A stretch of 18,552 nucleotides of DNA, taken from contig VSPF01000035.1 of NCBI GenBank assembly GCA_009775195.1, positions 1 through 18,552 of the forward strand. The letters are read 5' to 3'. This DNA is from Muribaculaceae bacterium (lineage in GTDB: Bacteria > Bacteroidota > Bacteroidia > Bacteroidales > Muribaculaceae). The position numbers and the translations under genes were made by a program. Positions 7,012 through 15,526 of this stretch are shown one piece after another. Numbering within the stretch: the stretch's first letter is position 1; each line of letters opens with the position of its first letter. The notes beneath the pieces are model-generated. The model was not told the origin of the DNA and did not search any database. It worked only from the letters and a program-made list of their open reading frames with translations.

Positions 7012-8007
7012 ATGAGCGAAAGCGTAAATATCCGAGAACTCAATGAGTTGGTGTCGAGTAAGAGCGACTTTGTCAATCTTGTAACACGTGGTATGGACCA
7101 GACCATAGTCGGTCAGAAACATCTTGTAGAAAGTCTGCTGATTGCCCTGCTGGCCAACGGCCATGTACTTCTCGAGGGCGTGCCCGGTCTGGCAAAGACG
7201 CTTGCAATCAAGACCCTTGCCCAACTGATAGATGCAAAATACAGCCGCATACAGTTTACCCCCGACTTGCTCCCTGCCGACGTGCTCGGTACCATGATTT
7301 ATTCGGTTAAAAACGAGACATTCCAGGTAAAGAAAGGTCCTATTTTTGCCAACTTCGTCCTTGCCGACGAAATCAACCGCGCCCCGGCCAAGGTGCAGAG
7401 CGCGTTGCTCGAGGCCATGCAGGAGCGCCAGGTAACTATCGGCGACAATACTTTCGCACTCGACAAGCCCTTCCTTGTCATGGCGACCCAGAACCCCGTC
7501 GAGCAGGAAGGCACATACCCGCTTCCCGAGGCACAGGTCGACCGTTTCCTTATGAAGGTAGTCATCGGCTATCCTACCAAGGATGAGGAGCGCGAGATTA
7601 TCCGCATGAACATCTCGCCCGAGCATCGCGAGATACGCCCGCTTATCCGCCCCGAAGAAGTAATCGATGCCCAGAAGGTGGTCGAGAAAATATATGTCGA
7701 CGAAAAAATCGAACGCTACATTGTCGACATCGTGTTCGCCACCCGTTCGCCGCGAGAATACGGCCTCGAAGACCTTGCATCGTATATCTCGTTTGGCGCG
7801 TCGCCCCGTGCGTCGATTTCGCTCGCTAAGACAGCCCGCGCCTATGCCTTCCTGCACCAGCGCGGCTACGTAATCCCCGAAGACGTAATTTCGGTCTGCC
7901 ACGACGTGCTCCGTCACCGTATCGGCCTGACATACGAGGCTGAAGCCAACAACTTCACCACCGATATGATTATCACCGACATACTCGACAAAGTACAGGT
8001 GCCCTGA
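7012..8007 (+). CDS. moxR: MoxR family AAA+ ATPase
   Basis: MoxR ATPases are hexameric AAA+ chaperone-like proteins that usually act with von Willebrand A partners encoded next to them. In the 331-residue protein the Walker A is GVPGLAKT at 56-63, the Walker B is VLADEINRA with the acidic pair D119-E120, sensor 1 is MATQNPVEQEGTYPLPEAQ, followed by DRFLM, and sensor 2 is FGASPRASISL near the C terminus. Length and motifs are standard. The ATG at 7012 follows the predicted promoter. It is the first gene of an eight-gene operon, with DUF58 starting 20 nt after its stop. In Bacteroides fragilis the bat genes of this type aid survival of oxygen exposure; the molecular substrate of this MoxR is not known. 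Confidence 0.95.
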   Translation: MSESVNIRELNELVSSKSDFVNLVTRGMDQTIVGQKHLVESLLIALLANGHVLLEGVPGLAKTLAIKTLAQLIDAKYSRIQFTPDLLPADVLGTMIYSVKNETFQVKKGPIFANFVLADEINRAPAKVQSALLEAMQERQVTIGDNTFALDKPFLVMATQNPVEQEGTYPLPEAQVDRFLMKVVIGYPTKDEEREIIRMNISPEHREIRPLIRPEEVIDAQKVVEKIYVDEKIERYIVDIVFATRSPREYGLEDLASYISFGASPRASISLAKTARAYAFLHQRGYVIPEDVISVCHDVLRHRIGLTYEAEANNFTTDMIITDILDKVQVP

Positions 8008-8027
8008 TTTGAGTGAGATAAAAGAGT

Positions 8028-8903
8028 ATGGATTCCAATGAACTCATAAAAAAAGTTCGCAAGATAGAAATAAAGACGCGCGGACTATCGCAGAACATCT
8101 TTGCCGGCGAGTACCACTCGGCCTTCAAGGGGCGCGGCATGATGTTCTCGGAAGTGCGCGAGTATCAGTATGGCGACGACATCCGCGACATAGACTGGAA
8201 TGTGACCGCGCGTCAGAACCGTCCGCACGTCAAAGTCTACGAAGAGGAACGCGAACTCACCGTCATGCTGCTTGTCGATGTTTCGGCCAGCCGCAATTTC
8301 GGTGCCGAGGGACCCGAAAAACGTGAGATGATAGCCGAGATTGCTGCCACTATAGCTTTTTCGGCAATTCAGAACAACGATAAAATCGGGGCTATATTTT
8401 TCTCTGACCATGTCGAGAAATTTATCACACCCAAGAAGGGCCGCAGACACATACTCTTCCTTATCCGCGAACTGCTTGACTTCCAACCCGAGAGCAAGGG
8501 TACAGATATAGCAGCGGCAGTGCGTTATTTTTCTGATGCCCTCAAGCGTCGCTGCACCATGTTTCTGCTGAGTGATTTTATCGACAGCAGCGATTACCGC
8601 ACCCCTCTCTCCGTGGCTGTCTCACGCCACGACGTGATGGCCATACAGGTCTATGACAAGCGCGACGGCGAACTGCCCAATATCGGCCTTGTCAATGTCG
8701 AAGACCTCGAGACCGGCGAGACCCGCTGGGTCGACACCGGCTCGGCCAAGACCCGTAAGGCATATAATAAATGGTGGTATGACCGCCAGCAACAGATGAG
8801 TACCACGCTGCGCTCGACACGTGTCGACTATGTGTCGGTCGCCACCGACGAAGATTATGTGCGTGCTTTGATGGGACTCTTTAAAAACCGTGCGACTGTA
8901 TGA
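8028..8903 (+). CDS. DUF58 protein with vWA-like fold
   Basis: DUF58 proteins sit beside MoxR in most moxR operons and are thought to be its direct partner. The 291-residue protein has no signal peptide or membrane segment. It carries the DUF58 signature REYQYGDDIRDIDWNVTAR at about 43-61, then a vWA-like half with the metal-site motif DVSAS at 84-88, SKGTDI with a possible MIDAS threonine, and LLSDFID with a second aspartate. All three metal-site elements are therefore present. It starts 20 nt after moxR, and its stop overlaps the next start (ATGA at 8900-8903), indicating coupled translation. Confidence 0.92.
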   Translation: MDSNELIKKVRKIEIKTRGLSQNIFAGEYHSAFKGRGMMFSEVREYQYGDDIRDIDWNVTARQNRPHVKVYEEERELTVMLLVDVSASRNFGAEGPEKREMIAEIAATIAFSAIQNNDKIGAIFFSDHVEKFITPKKGRRHILFLIRELLDFQPESKGTDIAAAVRYFSDALKRRCTMFLLSDFIDSSDYRTPLSVAVSRHDVMAIQVYDKRDGELPNIGLVNVEDLETGETRWVDTGSAKTRKAYNKWWYDRQQQMSTTLRSTRVDYVSVATDEDYVRALMGLFKNRATV

Positions 8904-9949
8904 AAACCATCAGGACTATATCATGCGTTTTGGCTGCGGCTCTCGGCCTGAGTGTCGCGGCTGCTCCGCAACGCTCGGTATCGGGTGTCACCGTAACATC
9001 GTCAATCGACTCTACGGTTGTCACCATGGGTAGCACTACCCACGTGCGCGTGACCGTGCAGATGCCCGAAAGCGCCGCTGCCGCTGTCAATCTCGACGGT
9101 ATGCCCGAGTTGGCTGCAGGCGAGGAATACCTGCCATGGAACGGTGTCGATATCGTCGCCGTCGACAGCGCGTCGACGATTGCCGACGGTATGCGCACTA
9201 TCGGTTATGATTATACCGTGCAGGCTTTCGACCCCGGCACGCTCACACTTCCCCCCTTTACCATTGTCACCGGCGCGGCCGACACGGCGTTCTCAAATGT
9301 ATTGACCCTCAAGGTCCTCCCTGTCGAGGTCGATTCGACCATGACGCTCAATCCCATGGCAGGAGTGGCAGCCCCGGCAACCAAGTGGTACGACTATATA
9401 CCGACATGGGTGTTTTGGGTGTTCCTTGCCCTTGTCGTTGTCGCCCTTTGCGTTGTTGCATTTGTTGCCATGCGCAAGCATAAAGAAGAAATCGAAGAAC
9501 GCCGCACTCCGCCTGTGCCACCATACGAACTCGCAATCTCTCGGCTCAACGACCTGCGTACCAGCAACCTCGCAAGTTCCGGCCAGGAAAAGGCATACTA
9601 TACCGAACTTGTCGATATCTTGCGCCAGTACCTCCACGGCCGCTTCGGCATCAATGCCATGGAGATGACTTCTACCCAGATTGTCAAGGCTCTGCGTGCC
9701 AATCCTGCGACCAAGATGTCGGCCGACCAGATGCGTTCGGTGCTTTCTATGGCCGACTTTGTCAAGTTTGCCAAAGTACGCCCTATGCCCGACGACAATA
9801 CACGAGCCATGACCCGTGCCCTTGACTTTGTCGAAGAGACCAAGCCCGCCCCGGAACCCGAGCCAGGCACCGGAGATGCACCCGGCAACGCCAATACAGG
9901 CGCAACCCCTCAACGACCAAACGATTCAACGACCTCTCGACCCCGATAA
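8900..9949 (+). CDS. BatD-like membrane protein with periplasmic domain and cytoplasmic helical tail
   Basis: This 349-residue protein has no settled name that I know. Order of parts: signal peptide (residues 1-22, ending AAA-P), a beta-rich extracytoplasmic domain (about 25-160; VTVTSSIDSTVVTMGSTTHVRVTV looks Ig-like), one membrane segment (about 169-191, WVFWVFLALVVVALCVVAF), then a basic cytoplasmic region and a helical domain with YYTELVDILRQYLHGRFGI...TSTQIVKAL, and a proline-rich tail. The helical domain aligns by eye with the C-terminal domain of BatD in this operon (FYEAVSGALWGYMSDKLSI...TRDNILAKL), and the topology is the same, so it is probably a shortened paralogue. It overlaps DUF58 by 4 nt and ends 3 nt before batA. 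Confidence 0.85.
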   Translation: MKTIRTISCVLAAALGLSVAAAPQRSVSGVTVTSSIDSTVVTMGSTTHVRVTVQMPESAAAAVNLDGMPELAAGEEYLPWNGVDIVAVDSASTIADGMRTIGYDYTVQAFDPGTLTLPPFTIVTGAADTAFSNVLTLKVLPVEVDSTMTLNPMAGVAAPATKWYDYIPTWVFWVFLALVVVALCVVAFVAMRKHKEEIEERRTPPVPPYELAISRLNDLRTSNLASSGQEKAYYTELVDILRQYLHGRFGINAMEMTSTQIVKALRANPATKMSADQMRSVLSMADFVKFAKVRPMPDDNTRAMTRALDFVEETKPAPEPEPGTGDAPGNANTGATPQRPNDSTTSRPR

Positions 9950-9952
9950 GAT

Positions 9953-10939
9953 ATGCAGTTTGCTCATCCTAATTTTTTGTGGACACTCCTTGTCCTGGTG
10001 CCATTAGTGGTATGGTATGTGCTCAAACAGCGCCGCCTCCATGCCACACTGTCACTGTCGACGACCTCGCCTTTTGCGAAGCTGCCGCGCACCTGGAAGC
10101 AGTATCTGCGCCACCTCCTCTTCGTACTCCGACTGGCCACTCTTGCCTGTCTCATCATAGTAATGGCAAGACCGCAGTTGCGCGACAGTTGGCGCACCAC
10201 CTCGACCGAGGGCACCGACATAGTAATCGCAATGGACGTGTCGTCGTCGATGCTTGCACGCGATTTCGACCCCGACCGTTTCGAGGCGGCAAAGAAAGTG
10301 GCGGCCCAGTTTATTGCGGGCCGCGAAAGTGATAATATAGGTATCGTGATTTTTGCCGGCGAAAGCCTTACCGGCGTTCCGATGACTGTCGACAGGGCGC
10401 AGTTGCTGCAATATCTGCAGTCTCTGACTATGAATGTCCTCGAAGACGGTACTGCCATCGGCGACGGCATAGCCACATCGCTCAACCGCCTCAAAGAGGG
10501 AAAGGCAAAAAGCAAGAGCATCATATTGCTCACCGACGGTAGCAATAATACCGGCGTCGTCGCCCCGATTACAGCCTCGGAGGTAGCCAAGGAACTTGGT
10601 GTAAAAATATATACCATCGGCATCGGCACCAACGGCAGCGCGCCTTACCCCACGCGCACCCTTACAGGACGCATAGAGTTTACGCCGCAGCCCGTGGTAA
10701 TCGACGAGGCTACCCTCGAAACAATTGCCCAAAAGACCGGTGGCAAGTATTTCCGTGCGACAAACAACCGGGTCCTTGAAGACGTCTTTGCCGAAATCGA
10801 CGCCCTCGAAAAGACCCAGATGGATGTCCGCCACTTCTCGCATACCGAAGACAATTATATGTTGTGGGCATGGCTTGCCTTTGGCTTCTTTGCCCTCGAA
10901 CTTCTCCTCAGATATACCGTGCTCCGCACCATACCCTAA
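9953..10939 (+). CDS. batA: BatA: membrane-anchored von Willebrand A protein
   Basis: BatA of the Bacteroides aerotolerance operon. The 328-residue protein starts with the typical MQFAHPNFLWTLLVLVPLVVWYVLK membrane segment. A second hydrophobic stretch near 55-72 ends in MARPQ, and a third lies close to the C terminus (MLWAWLAFGFFALELLLRY). The vWA domain has a complete metal-ion site: DVSSS at 95-99, T167 (DGTAIGDG) and D195 (LTDGSNN). Such domains bind protein partners through Mg2+. It lies between the BatD-like gene (3-nt gap) and batB (5-nt gap). BatA is expected to work with BatB and the MoxR ATPase at the inner membrane; this role is known only in outline. Confidence 0.93.
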   Translation: MQFAHPNFLWTLLVLVPLVVWYVLKQRRLHATLSLSTTSPFAKLPRTWKQYLRHLLFVLRLATLACLIIVMARPQLRDSWRTTSTEGTDIVIAMDVSSSMLARDFDPDRFEAAKKVAAQFIAGRESDNIGIVIFAGESLTGVPMTVDRAQLLQYLQSLTMNVLEDGTAIGDGIATSLNRLKEGKAKSKSIILLTDGSNNTGVVAPITASEVAKELGVKIYTIGIGTNGSAPYPTRTLTGRIEFTPQPVVIDEATLETIAQKTGGKYFRATNNRVLEDVFAEIDALEKTQMDVRHFSHTEDNYMLWAWLAFGFFALELLLRYTVLRTIP

Positions 10940-10944
10940 CGCCT

Positions 10945-11964
10945 ATGTTTGATTTCGCATATCCCACCTTGCTATATCTACTGCTGCTCGTGCCGGCAGT
11001 AGGCTTGCTCTTTTGGGCTGCCAGGGCTTCGCGACGTGGCAAATTGCGACGTTTCGGCCGCCCCGATATCGTGGCGCGGCTCATGCCCGATGCTTCGAAA
11101 TATACCCCGGCAGTAAAAATTACCTTGCAACTGATAGCCCTGGCTGCAATTGTAATAATGCTTGCCCGTCCCCGCTACGGTGCTACTGAAAAGACCGAGA
11201 CAACTGCCGGGATTGAAGTGATGATAGCCTTCGACGTTTCGAACTCCATGATGGCATCGTCGACCGACCGTCCCGACGGCATACCACGTATCGACAGGGC
11301 GCGGTTGTTGCTCGAAAAGTTAATCGATAAACTCGATAACGACAAAGTCGGCCTGATTATCTTTGCCGGCAATTCTAAAATGCAGTTGCCTCTGACGAGC
11401 GACTTCTATACCGCCAAGATGTATCTCAACGAGCTTTCTCCGTCGCTTATAACATATCAGGGCACCGACATATCGAGTGCCATAAAAATGGCTATGGACG
11501 GTTTCTCGCCTGCCGAAGACATGCACAAGGCAATAATCTTGATTACCGATGCCGAAGACCATGAGGGCGAGGCCGTCAAGACCGCGAAACTTGCCGCTGA
11601 GAATGGCATACAGATTGACGTAATCGGCCTCGGTACGCCGCAAGGTGCCGTATTGCCCGGATTTACCGACAACCAGGGGCGCCCGGTGATTACCAAACTT
11701 AGCGAGGAACTGGCCAAGGATGTAGCCAAAGCCGGCGACGGTGTCTATGTCAACGGCGCGTCGCCTTCGGCCCTTAGCGACCTTGAGACGCAGCTCGACA
11801 AATTGCAGAAATCCGAGTTTAGCAGTGTCAATTACACCGCCGGTGCGGAGCAGTTCCCTACTTTCGCCTTCCTTGCCTTCGTGTTCCTGCTTATCGACTA
11901 TTTTGTGGTAGAGCGTAAGATTAGCTGGCTCAAGGGTGTAAACTTCTTCACACGTAAGAAATAA
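10945..11964 (+). CDS. batB: BatB: membrane-anchored von Willebrand A protein
   Basis: The 339-residue protein is a relative of BatA with the same plan: an N-terminal membrane helix (TLLYLLLLVPAVGLLFWAA), a second one near 55-75 (ITLQLIALAAIVIMLARPR), a vWA domain, and a C-terminal membrane helix (FPTFAFLAFVFLLIDYFVV). Its MIDAS motif is DVSNS at 97-101, with QGTDISSAI and LITDAEDHEGE supplying the other metal ligands. The start at 10945 (MFDFAYP) fits the family and leaves 5 nt after the batA stop. A longer reading from 10864 would run through the end of batA out of frame and is rejected. batC follows after 14 nt. Confidence 0.93.
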   Translation: MFDFAYPTLLYLLLLVPAVGLLFWAARASRRGKLRRFGRPDIVARLMPDASKYTPAVKITLQLIALAAIVIMLARPRYGATEKTETTAGIEVMIAFDVSNSMMASSTDRPDGIPRIDRARLLLEKLIDKLDNDKVGLIIFAGNSKMQLPLTSDFYTAKMYLNELSPSLITYQGTDISSAIKMAMDGFSPAEDMHKAIILITDAEDHEGEAVKTAKLAAENGIQIDVIGLGTPQGAVLPGFTDNQGRPVITKLSEELAKDVAKAGDGVYVNGASPSALSDLETQLDKLQKSEFSSVNYTAGAEQFPTFAFLAFVFLLIDYFVVERKISWLKGVNFFTRKK

Positions 11965-11978
11965 AGGAGAATACGGCT

Positions 11979-12800
11979 ATGAAACGAAAATATATCATTG
12001 TACTGAGCCTGCTGACAGCCGCCACCGCGATGGCACAGATGGCAATGCCCGACAGTAGTGCCGCTGTCGCAAATAGCAGTGAACAGCCGGCTCCTAAAAT
12101 ACCGAGTTTATATAATACCCCGTCGGAATCGTATAAAGACGAGCGTAATGCTATCCGTCGAGGCAATGCCCTGTTTGAGAAAGAGCAGTATCACCAGGCC
12201 CTCGAAGCGTATGACAAGGCCCTGAGGGTCAATGAGGGCTCTATTCGAGGCAGGTATAACAAGGCCGTGGCACTGTTACAATTGCAGAGCGACGACAACA
12301 AGGGTACGGCCAACGACCCTCGCGCCGAGGCTGCACGGATATTCCAAGAAGTCATTGACGATGCCAAGAAATACGACAAGGAAATAGCAGAAAAATCGTA
12401 TTATAATCTTGGCAACATGTCGTTTAACGACGAACAGTATGACCAAAGCATCGAACTATATAAGAGTTCGCTGCGTCTAAATCCTGACAATCAGCAGGCC
12501 CGCGAAAACTTGCGACTGGCACAGCTCAAAAAGCAAGAGCAGGAACAAAACCAGAACCAGGATAATCAGGACCAGCAGGATAAACAAGACCAACAGCAGG
12601 AACAGCAACAACCGCAGCAACAGCAACAAGACCAGCAAGAGCAACAGCAGCAACAACAGCAGCCACAGGAACAGCCGATGACCCAGTCGGCCCAGCAGAT
12701 ACTGCAGTCTATGCAAAATAAGGAAAACGCCACGCGCCGCAAGGTGAAGGAGGAAGAACAGCCTGCCGGTGGCCGTCCACAGACCGATAAACCTTGGTAG
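11979..12800 (+). CDS. batC: BatC: exported TPR protein with glutamine-rich linker
   Basis: The 273-residue protein has a signal peptide (residues 1-20, AMAQ) and at least two tetratricopeptide repeats, about 60-93 (RRGNALFEKEQYHQALEAYDKALRV) and 138-171 (EKSYYNLGNMSFNDEQYDQSIELYKSSLRLNPDN). Residues 186-240 form a low-complexity run dominated by glutamine, with D, E, N and P. It then closes with QQILQSMQNKENATRRKVKEEE, which resembles the conserved end of BatC proteins. TPR domains bind other proteins, and export suggests a scaffold on the periplasmic side of the Bat complex. The gaps to its neighbours are 14 and 15 nt. The Q-rich part is encoded by mixed CAG/CAA codons. Confidence 0.9.
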   Translation: MKRKYIIVLSLLTAATAMAQMAMPDSSAAVANSSEQPAPKIPSLYNTPSESYKDERNAIRRGNALFEKEQYHQALEAYDKALRVNEGSIRGRYNKAVALLQLQSDDNKGTANDPRAEAARIFQEVIDDAKKYDKEIAEKSYYNLGNMSFNDEQYDQSIELYKSSLRLNPDNQQARENLRLAQLKKQEQEQNQNQDNQDQQDKQDQQQEQQQPQQQQQDQQEQQQQQQQPQEQPMTQSAQQILQSMQNKENATRRKVKEEEQPAGGRPQTDKPW

Positions 12801-12815
12801 GAAAGGACATAAATC

Positions 12816-14621
12816 ATGCTACAACGACGTTTCATACTATATTTAGCCTTTGTGCTTGCGGCATTGACAGCCACGGCGGCAAGCTTCCAGCTCATACCGC
12901 CGCGCAATGTCGTCGAGGGGCGTAACTTTGCCCTTACTTTCCGCCTTACCGACGGCGAGGCAAACCCGCCGGCAGCTCCGCAGCTCGAGGGGTGTAAATT
13001 ACTTTTCGGACCCTCGACCTCGACTATGCAGAGTACCGAGATTATTAATGGGCACATGACTTCGACCTATTCGATAGACTATACATTTACCTATCGCGCC
13101 GAGAAAGCCGGCGAGGTGCATGTGCCTGCATTGTCGGTCAATTGCGAAGGCTCTACCCTGAGCTCGAGGCCGGCAACATTCCGCATATTGCCTCCCGACC
13201 GTTCGCAGCAGTCGCAGGGCGCTCCCGGGCGCGACGTGCAGGCCGACGACCCATCTACACAGTCGCCCGGGCGAGTATCGGCCGACGACCTCATCGTCAG
13301 GGTCTCGTTTTCAAAATCGAGCGTCTACGAGCAAGAGCCTGTCGTGGCCACTATCAAGGTATATACCAAATATGATATATCCTCGTTTATGGTCACTACC
13401 CAGCCGGCCTTCGAGGGTTTCCTGACCGAGGAATTGCCCGTCAACCTCGAGGTGCAGATGGAGCATTACAATGGCCAGAACTATCATGCGGCCGTGCTTA
13501 AACGCTTGTTGCTATATCCTCAACGTCCGGGCAAGCTCAGTGTCAACTCCGGCAAATACGATGTGACCATAGTGCAGTATGAGACTGTCAACATGGGTTT
13601 CTTCCGTACCCAGCGCCCTGTCGAACGCCAGGTCACAACATCGTCGAATGCTGCTACGCTCCAGGTCAACGCCCTGCCCGAGCCCAAACCGGCCGGATTT
13701 ACCGGAGCTGTTGGTTCGTTTAGCGTAGAGACAGCATTGGAGCCTGAATTGTTGCGCACCAACGAGGCTGCGGTTTACTCCTATATCGTGAAGGGCCGTG
13801 GCAATATCAAGTTCCTTGCCGAGCCGACCATACAGTTCCCTGCCGGCGTAGATGCCTACACGCCTAAGACCGACATTCAGGCCCAGGTTGTCGGCGGTAC
13901 TAACATGAGCGGCACCTTCCGTACCGATATAACATTTGTGCCTCAGGAAGTTGGCGATTTCACCATCGCCGGGACTCCGTTTGTCTACTTCGATATCGAC
14001 AGTAAGAGTTATAAGACAATCGATGTTGCCCCGACTCCGCTGCACGTGTTGCGCGGTTCGTCATCGGCCCCGGCCACTCAGCAGACAACCATCGACGAGA
14101 CCATCGACGATATTCTCCATATAAAACCCATAAAGGCCGAGGAGCAGACTCACGAACTCGACTATACCTTCCAAAAGACGTATTACTGGTTGGCATACTT
14201 GGTCGTGGCCCTTATCCTCGTTGGTCTGATTATAGTCTACCGTCGTCATATACGCCTCCAGGCCGATGTGGTGGGCCGTCGTCTTGCCAAGGCTTCGCGC
14301 GTGGCTACCAAGCGACTCAAAGCAGCCCGTGGATATATGGACCGTCACGAAAACGACAAATTCTACGAGGCTGTCTCCGGTGCCCTGTGGGGATATATGT
14401 CCGACAAGCTGTCGATACCTGCCTCGCAGCTCACACGCGATAATATCTTGGCCAAACTTGCCGATTATGGCCTCGGACGCGAACAAATCGACGGAGTTGT
14501 CGATGTCCTTGACCATTGCGAGATGGCCCGATTTACACCAAATACCGATGCCGACGTAGCCGAGATTTACAGTGCTGCGACAACGGCTATAAACAATATC
14601 GAAAACGTGGCAAGACGATGA
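12816..14621 (+). CDS. batD: BatD: large periplasmic, membrane-anchored Bat protein
   Basis: The 601-residue protein has a signal peptide (residues 1-22), a long beta-rich periplasmic part starting FQLIPPRNVVEGRNFALTFRLT (typical BatD opening), and later LIVRVSFSKSSVYEQEPVVATIKVYTK, the second repeated Ig-like unit found in BatD. A single membrane helix lies at about 456-476 (YWLAYLVVALILVGLIIVY), followed by a cytoplasmic helical domain (FYEAVSGALWGYMSDKLSIPASQLTRDNI). BatD belongs to the oxygen tolerance family, and its mechanism is unknown. The cytoplasmic domain resembles that of the protein encoded at 8900-9949. The stop overlaps the batE start (ATGA at 14618-14621). Confidence 0.92.
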   Translation: MLQRRFILYLAFVLAALTATAASFQLIPPRNVVEGRNFALTFRLTDGEANPPAAPQLEGCKLLFGPSTSTMQSTEIINGHMTSTYSIDYTFTYRAEKAGEVHVPALSVNCEGSTLSSRPATFRILPPDRSQQSQGAPGRDVQADDPSTQSPGRVSADDLIVRVSFSKSSVYEQEPVVATIKVYTKYDISSFMVTTQPAFEGFLTEELPVNLEVQMEHYNGQNYHAAVLKRLLLYPQRPGKLSVNSGKYDVTIVQYETVNMGFFRTQRPVERQVTTSSNAATLQVNALPEPKPAGFTGAVGSFSVETALEPELLRTNEAAVYSYIVKGRGNIKFLAEPTIQFPAGVDAYTPKTDIQAQVVGGTNMSGTFRTDITFVPQEVGDFTIAGTPFVYFDIDSKSYKTIDVAPTPLHVLRGSSSAPATQQTTIDETIDDILHIKPIKAEEQTHELDYTFQKTYYWLAYLVVALILVGLIIVYRRHIRLQADVVGRRLAKASRVATKRLKAARGYMDRHENDKFYEAVSGALWGYMSDKLSIPASQLTRDNILAKLADYGLGREQIDGVVDVLDHCEMARFTPNTDADVAEIYSAATTAINNIENVARR

Positions 14622-15394
14622 AAAAAATATTCACACTCATATTTGTACTCGTATGCTGTGTCGGTGCCTCGGCCATGAGTCTGGGCCAGCGTGCCGACTC
14701 GGCCTATAATGCCGAGAATTACCGTCTCGCAATCGAGCTTTACCAGAAATCGCTTGCCGAGGATGGCCGTTCGAGCGACCTGTACTATAACCTTGGGAAT
14801 GCGTATTACCGCACCGATAAACTCGGCAAGGCGGTATTGTGCTATGAACGCGCCCTGCGACTCGACCCTACCAACGAGGATGCCCGTACCAATCTTGACT
14901 TCGTGCGTAACCGCATACAGGATAAACCTGAAGACGACACGGCATTCCTTGCCAAAGTGCATCATTCGGTGATTGGAGCCATGACGGCAGATGCCTGGGC
15001 CTGGACGGCCTTTGTGGTCTTTGTAATCCTCATGGGTGCGATTGCGCTATATATCTTTTCGACAAACGTGGCTTTGCGGAAAACAGGCTTTTTCGGCGGC
15101 ATAGTATTGCTTATCGTCTTTGTCTATACGCTCGTTGTCGCCTCCGACGCCACCGGGCTGGCCTCGTCGCACGACACTGCCGTTGTCACGGCCCCGAGCA
15201 CGCAACTGTCATCGACTCCGCGTGCGGCTAAAACATCGGCAGACAAAGTCGTTACAATTCACGAAGGCACCAAGGTCGAGATTGTCGACAGTGTGCCTAC
15301 ACCCGACGACCCAGTGTCGCCGATGTGGTATAATGTGAAGATTAACAACTCAACCAAGGCCTGGCTGCGCTCGTCGGACGTAGAAAGGATATAA
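14618..15394 (+). CDS. batE: BatE: TPR and SH3-like membrane protein
   Basis: The 258-residue protein starts at the ATG overlapping the batD stop (MKKIFTLIFVLVCCVGASA, signal peptide). An upstream in-frame reading from 14516 lies inside batD and is rejected. Two TPR units follow (about 22-88: RADSAYNAENYRLAIELYQKSL and SDLYYNLGNAYYRTDKLGKAVLCYERALRLDPTNEDA). Then come two membrane helices at about 127-147 and 155-176. The C-terminal part, about 185-258, looks like a bacterial SH3 domain (VVTIHEGTKVEIVDS...WYNVKI...KAWLRSSDVERI). BatE is the last gene of the operon, and a terminator hairpin overlaps its stop codon. With BatC it forms a TPR pair likely to hold the complex together. Confidence 0.92.
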   Translation: MKKIFTLIFVLVCCVGASAMSLGQRADSAYNAENYRLAIELYQKSLAEDGRSSDLYYNLGNAYYRTDKLGKAVLCYERALRLDPTNEDARTNLDFVRNRIQDKPEDDTAFLAKVHHSVIGAMTADAWAWTAFVVFVILMGAIALYIFSTNVALRKTGFFGGIVLLIVFVYTLVVASDATGLASSHDTAVVTAPSTQLSSTPRAAKTSADKVVTIHEGTKVEIVDSVPTPDDPVSPMWYNVKINNSTKAWLRSSDVERI

Positions 15395-15421
15395 ATATGT
15401 TGTAAAACATATTTATTTTTT
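15393..15421 (+). terminator. AT-rich terminator of the bat operon
   Basis: A perfect 9-bp stem AAATATGTT/AACATATTT (15393-15401, 15406-15414) with a GTAA loop is followed by A and six T. It overlaps the last two bases of the batE stop. Its low GC makes it weaker than a classic terminator. Confidence 0.6.
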
Positions 15422-15430
15422 ACCATTTTG

Positions 15431-15462
15431 TTTGCACAGAACAAAAATAGGTGTTAATTTAG
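15431..15462 (+). promoter_or_regulatory. Predicted promoter of the small HTH gene
   Basis: TTTG at 15431-15434 and TAATTTAG at 15455-15462 are separated by 20 nt. This matches the Bacteroidetes -33/-7 layout with one mismatch in the -7 box. Transcription would start near 15469, about 58 nt before the ATG. Confidence 0.5.
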
Positions 15463-15526
15463 CACAACCTAAAACTCATAGAATAAACAACACTAAAAAA
15501 TTAACCTTCCAAAAGCGACCACAGAT

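Noticed and set aside
7003..7917. Open frame of 304 codons on the minus strand opposite moxR
   Set aside because: The plus strand carries complete AAA+ motifs and the operon runs that way; the antisense translation shows no family features.
12477..12716. Leucine-rich open frame on the minus strand that looks like a membrane peptide
   Set aside because: It is the complement of the CAG/CAA tract encoding the glutamine-rich part of BatC.
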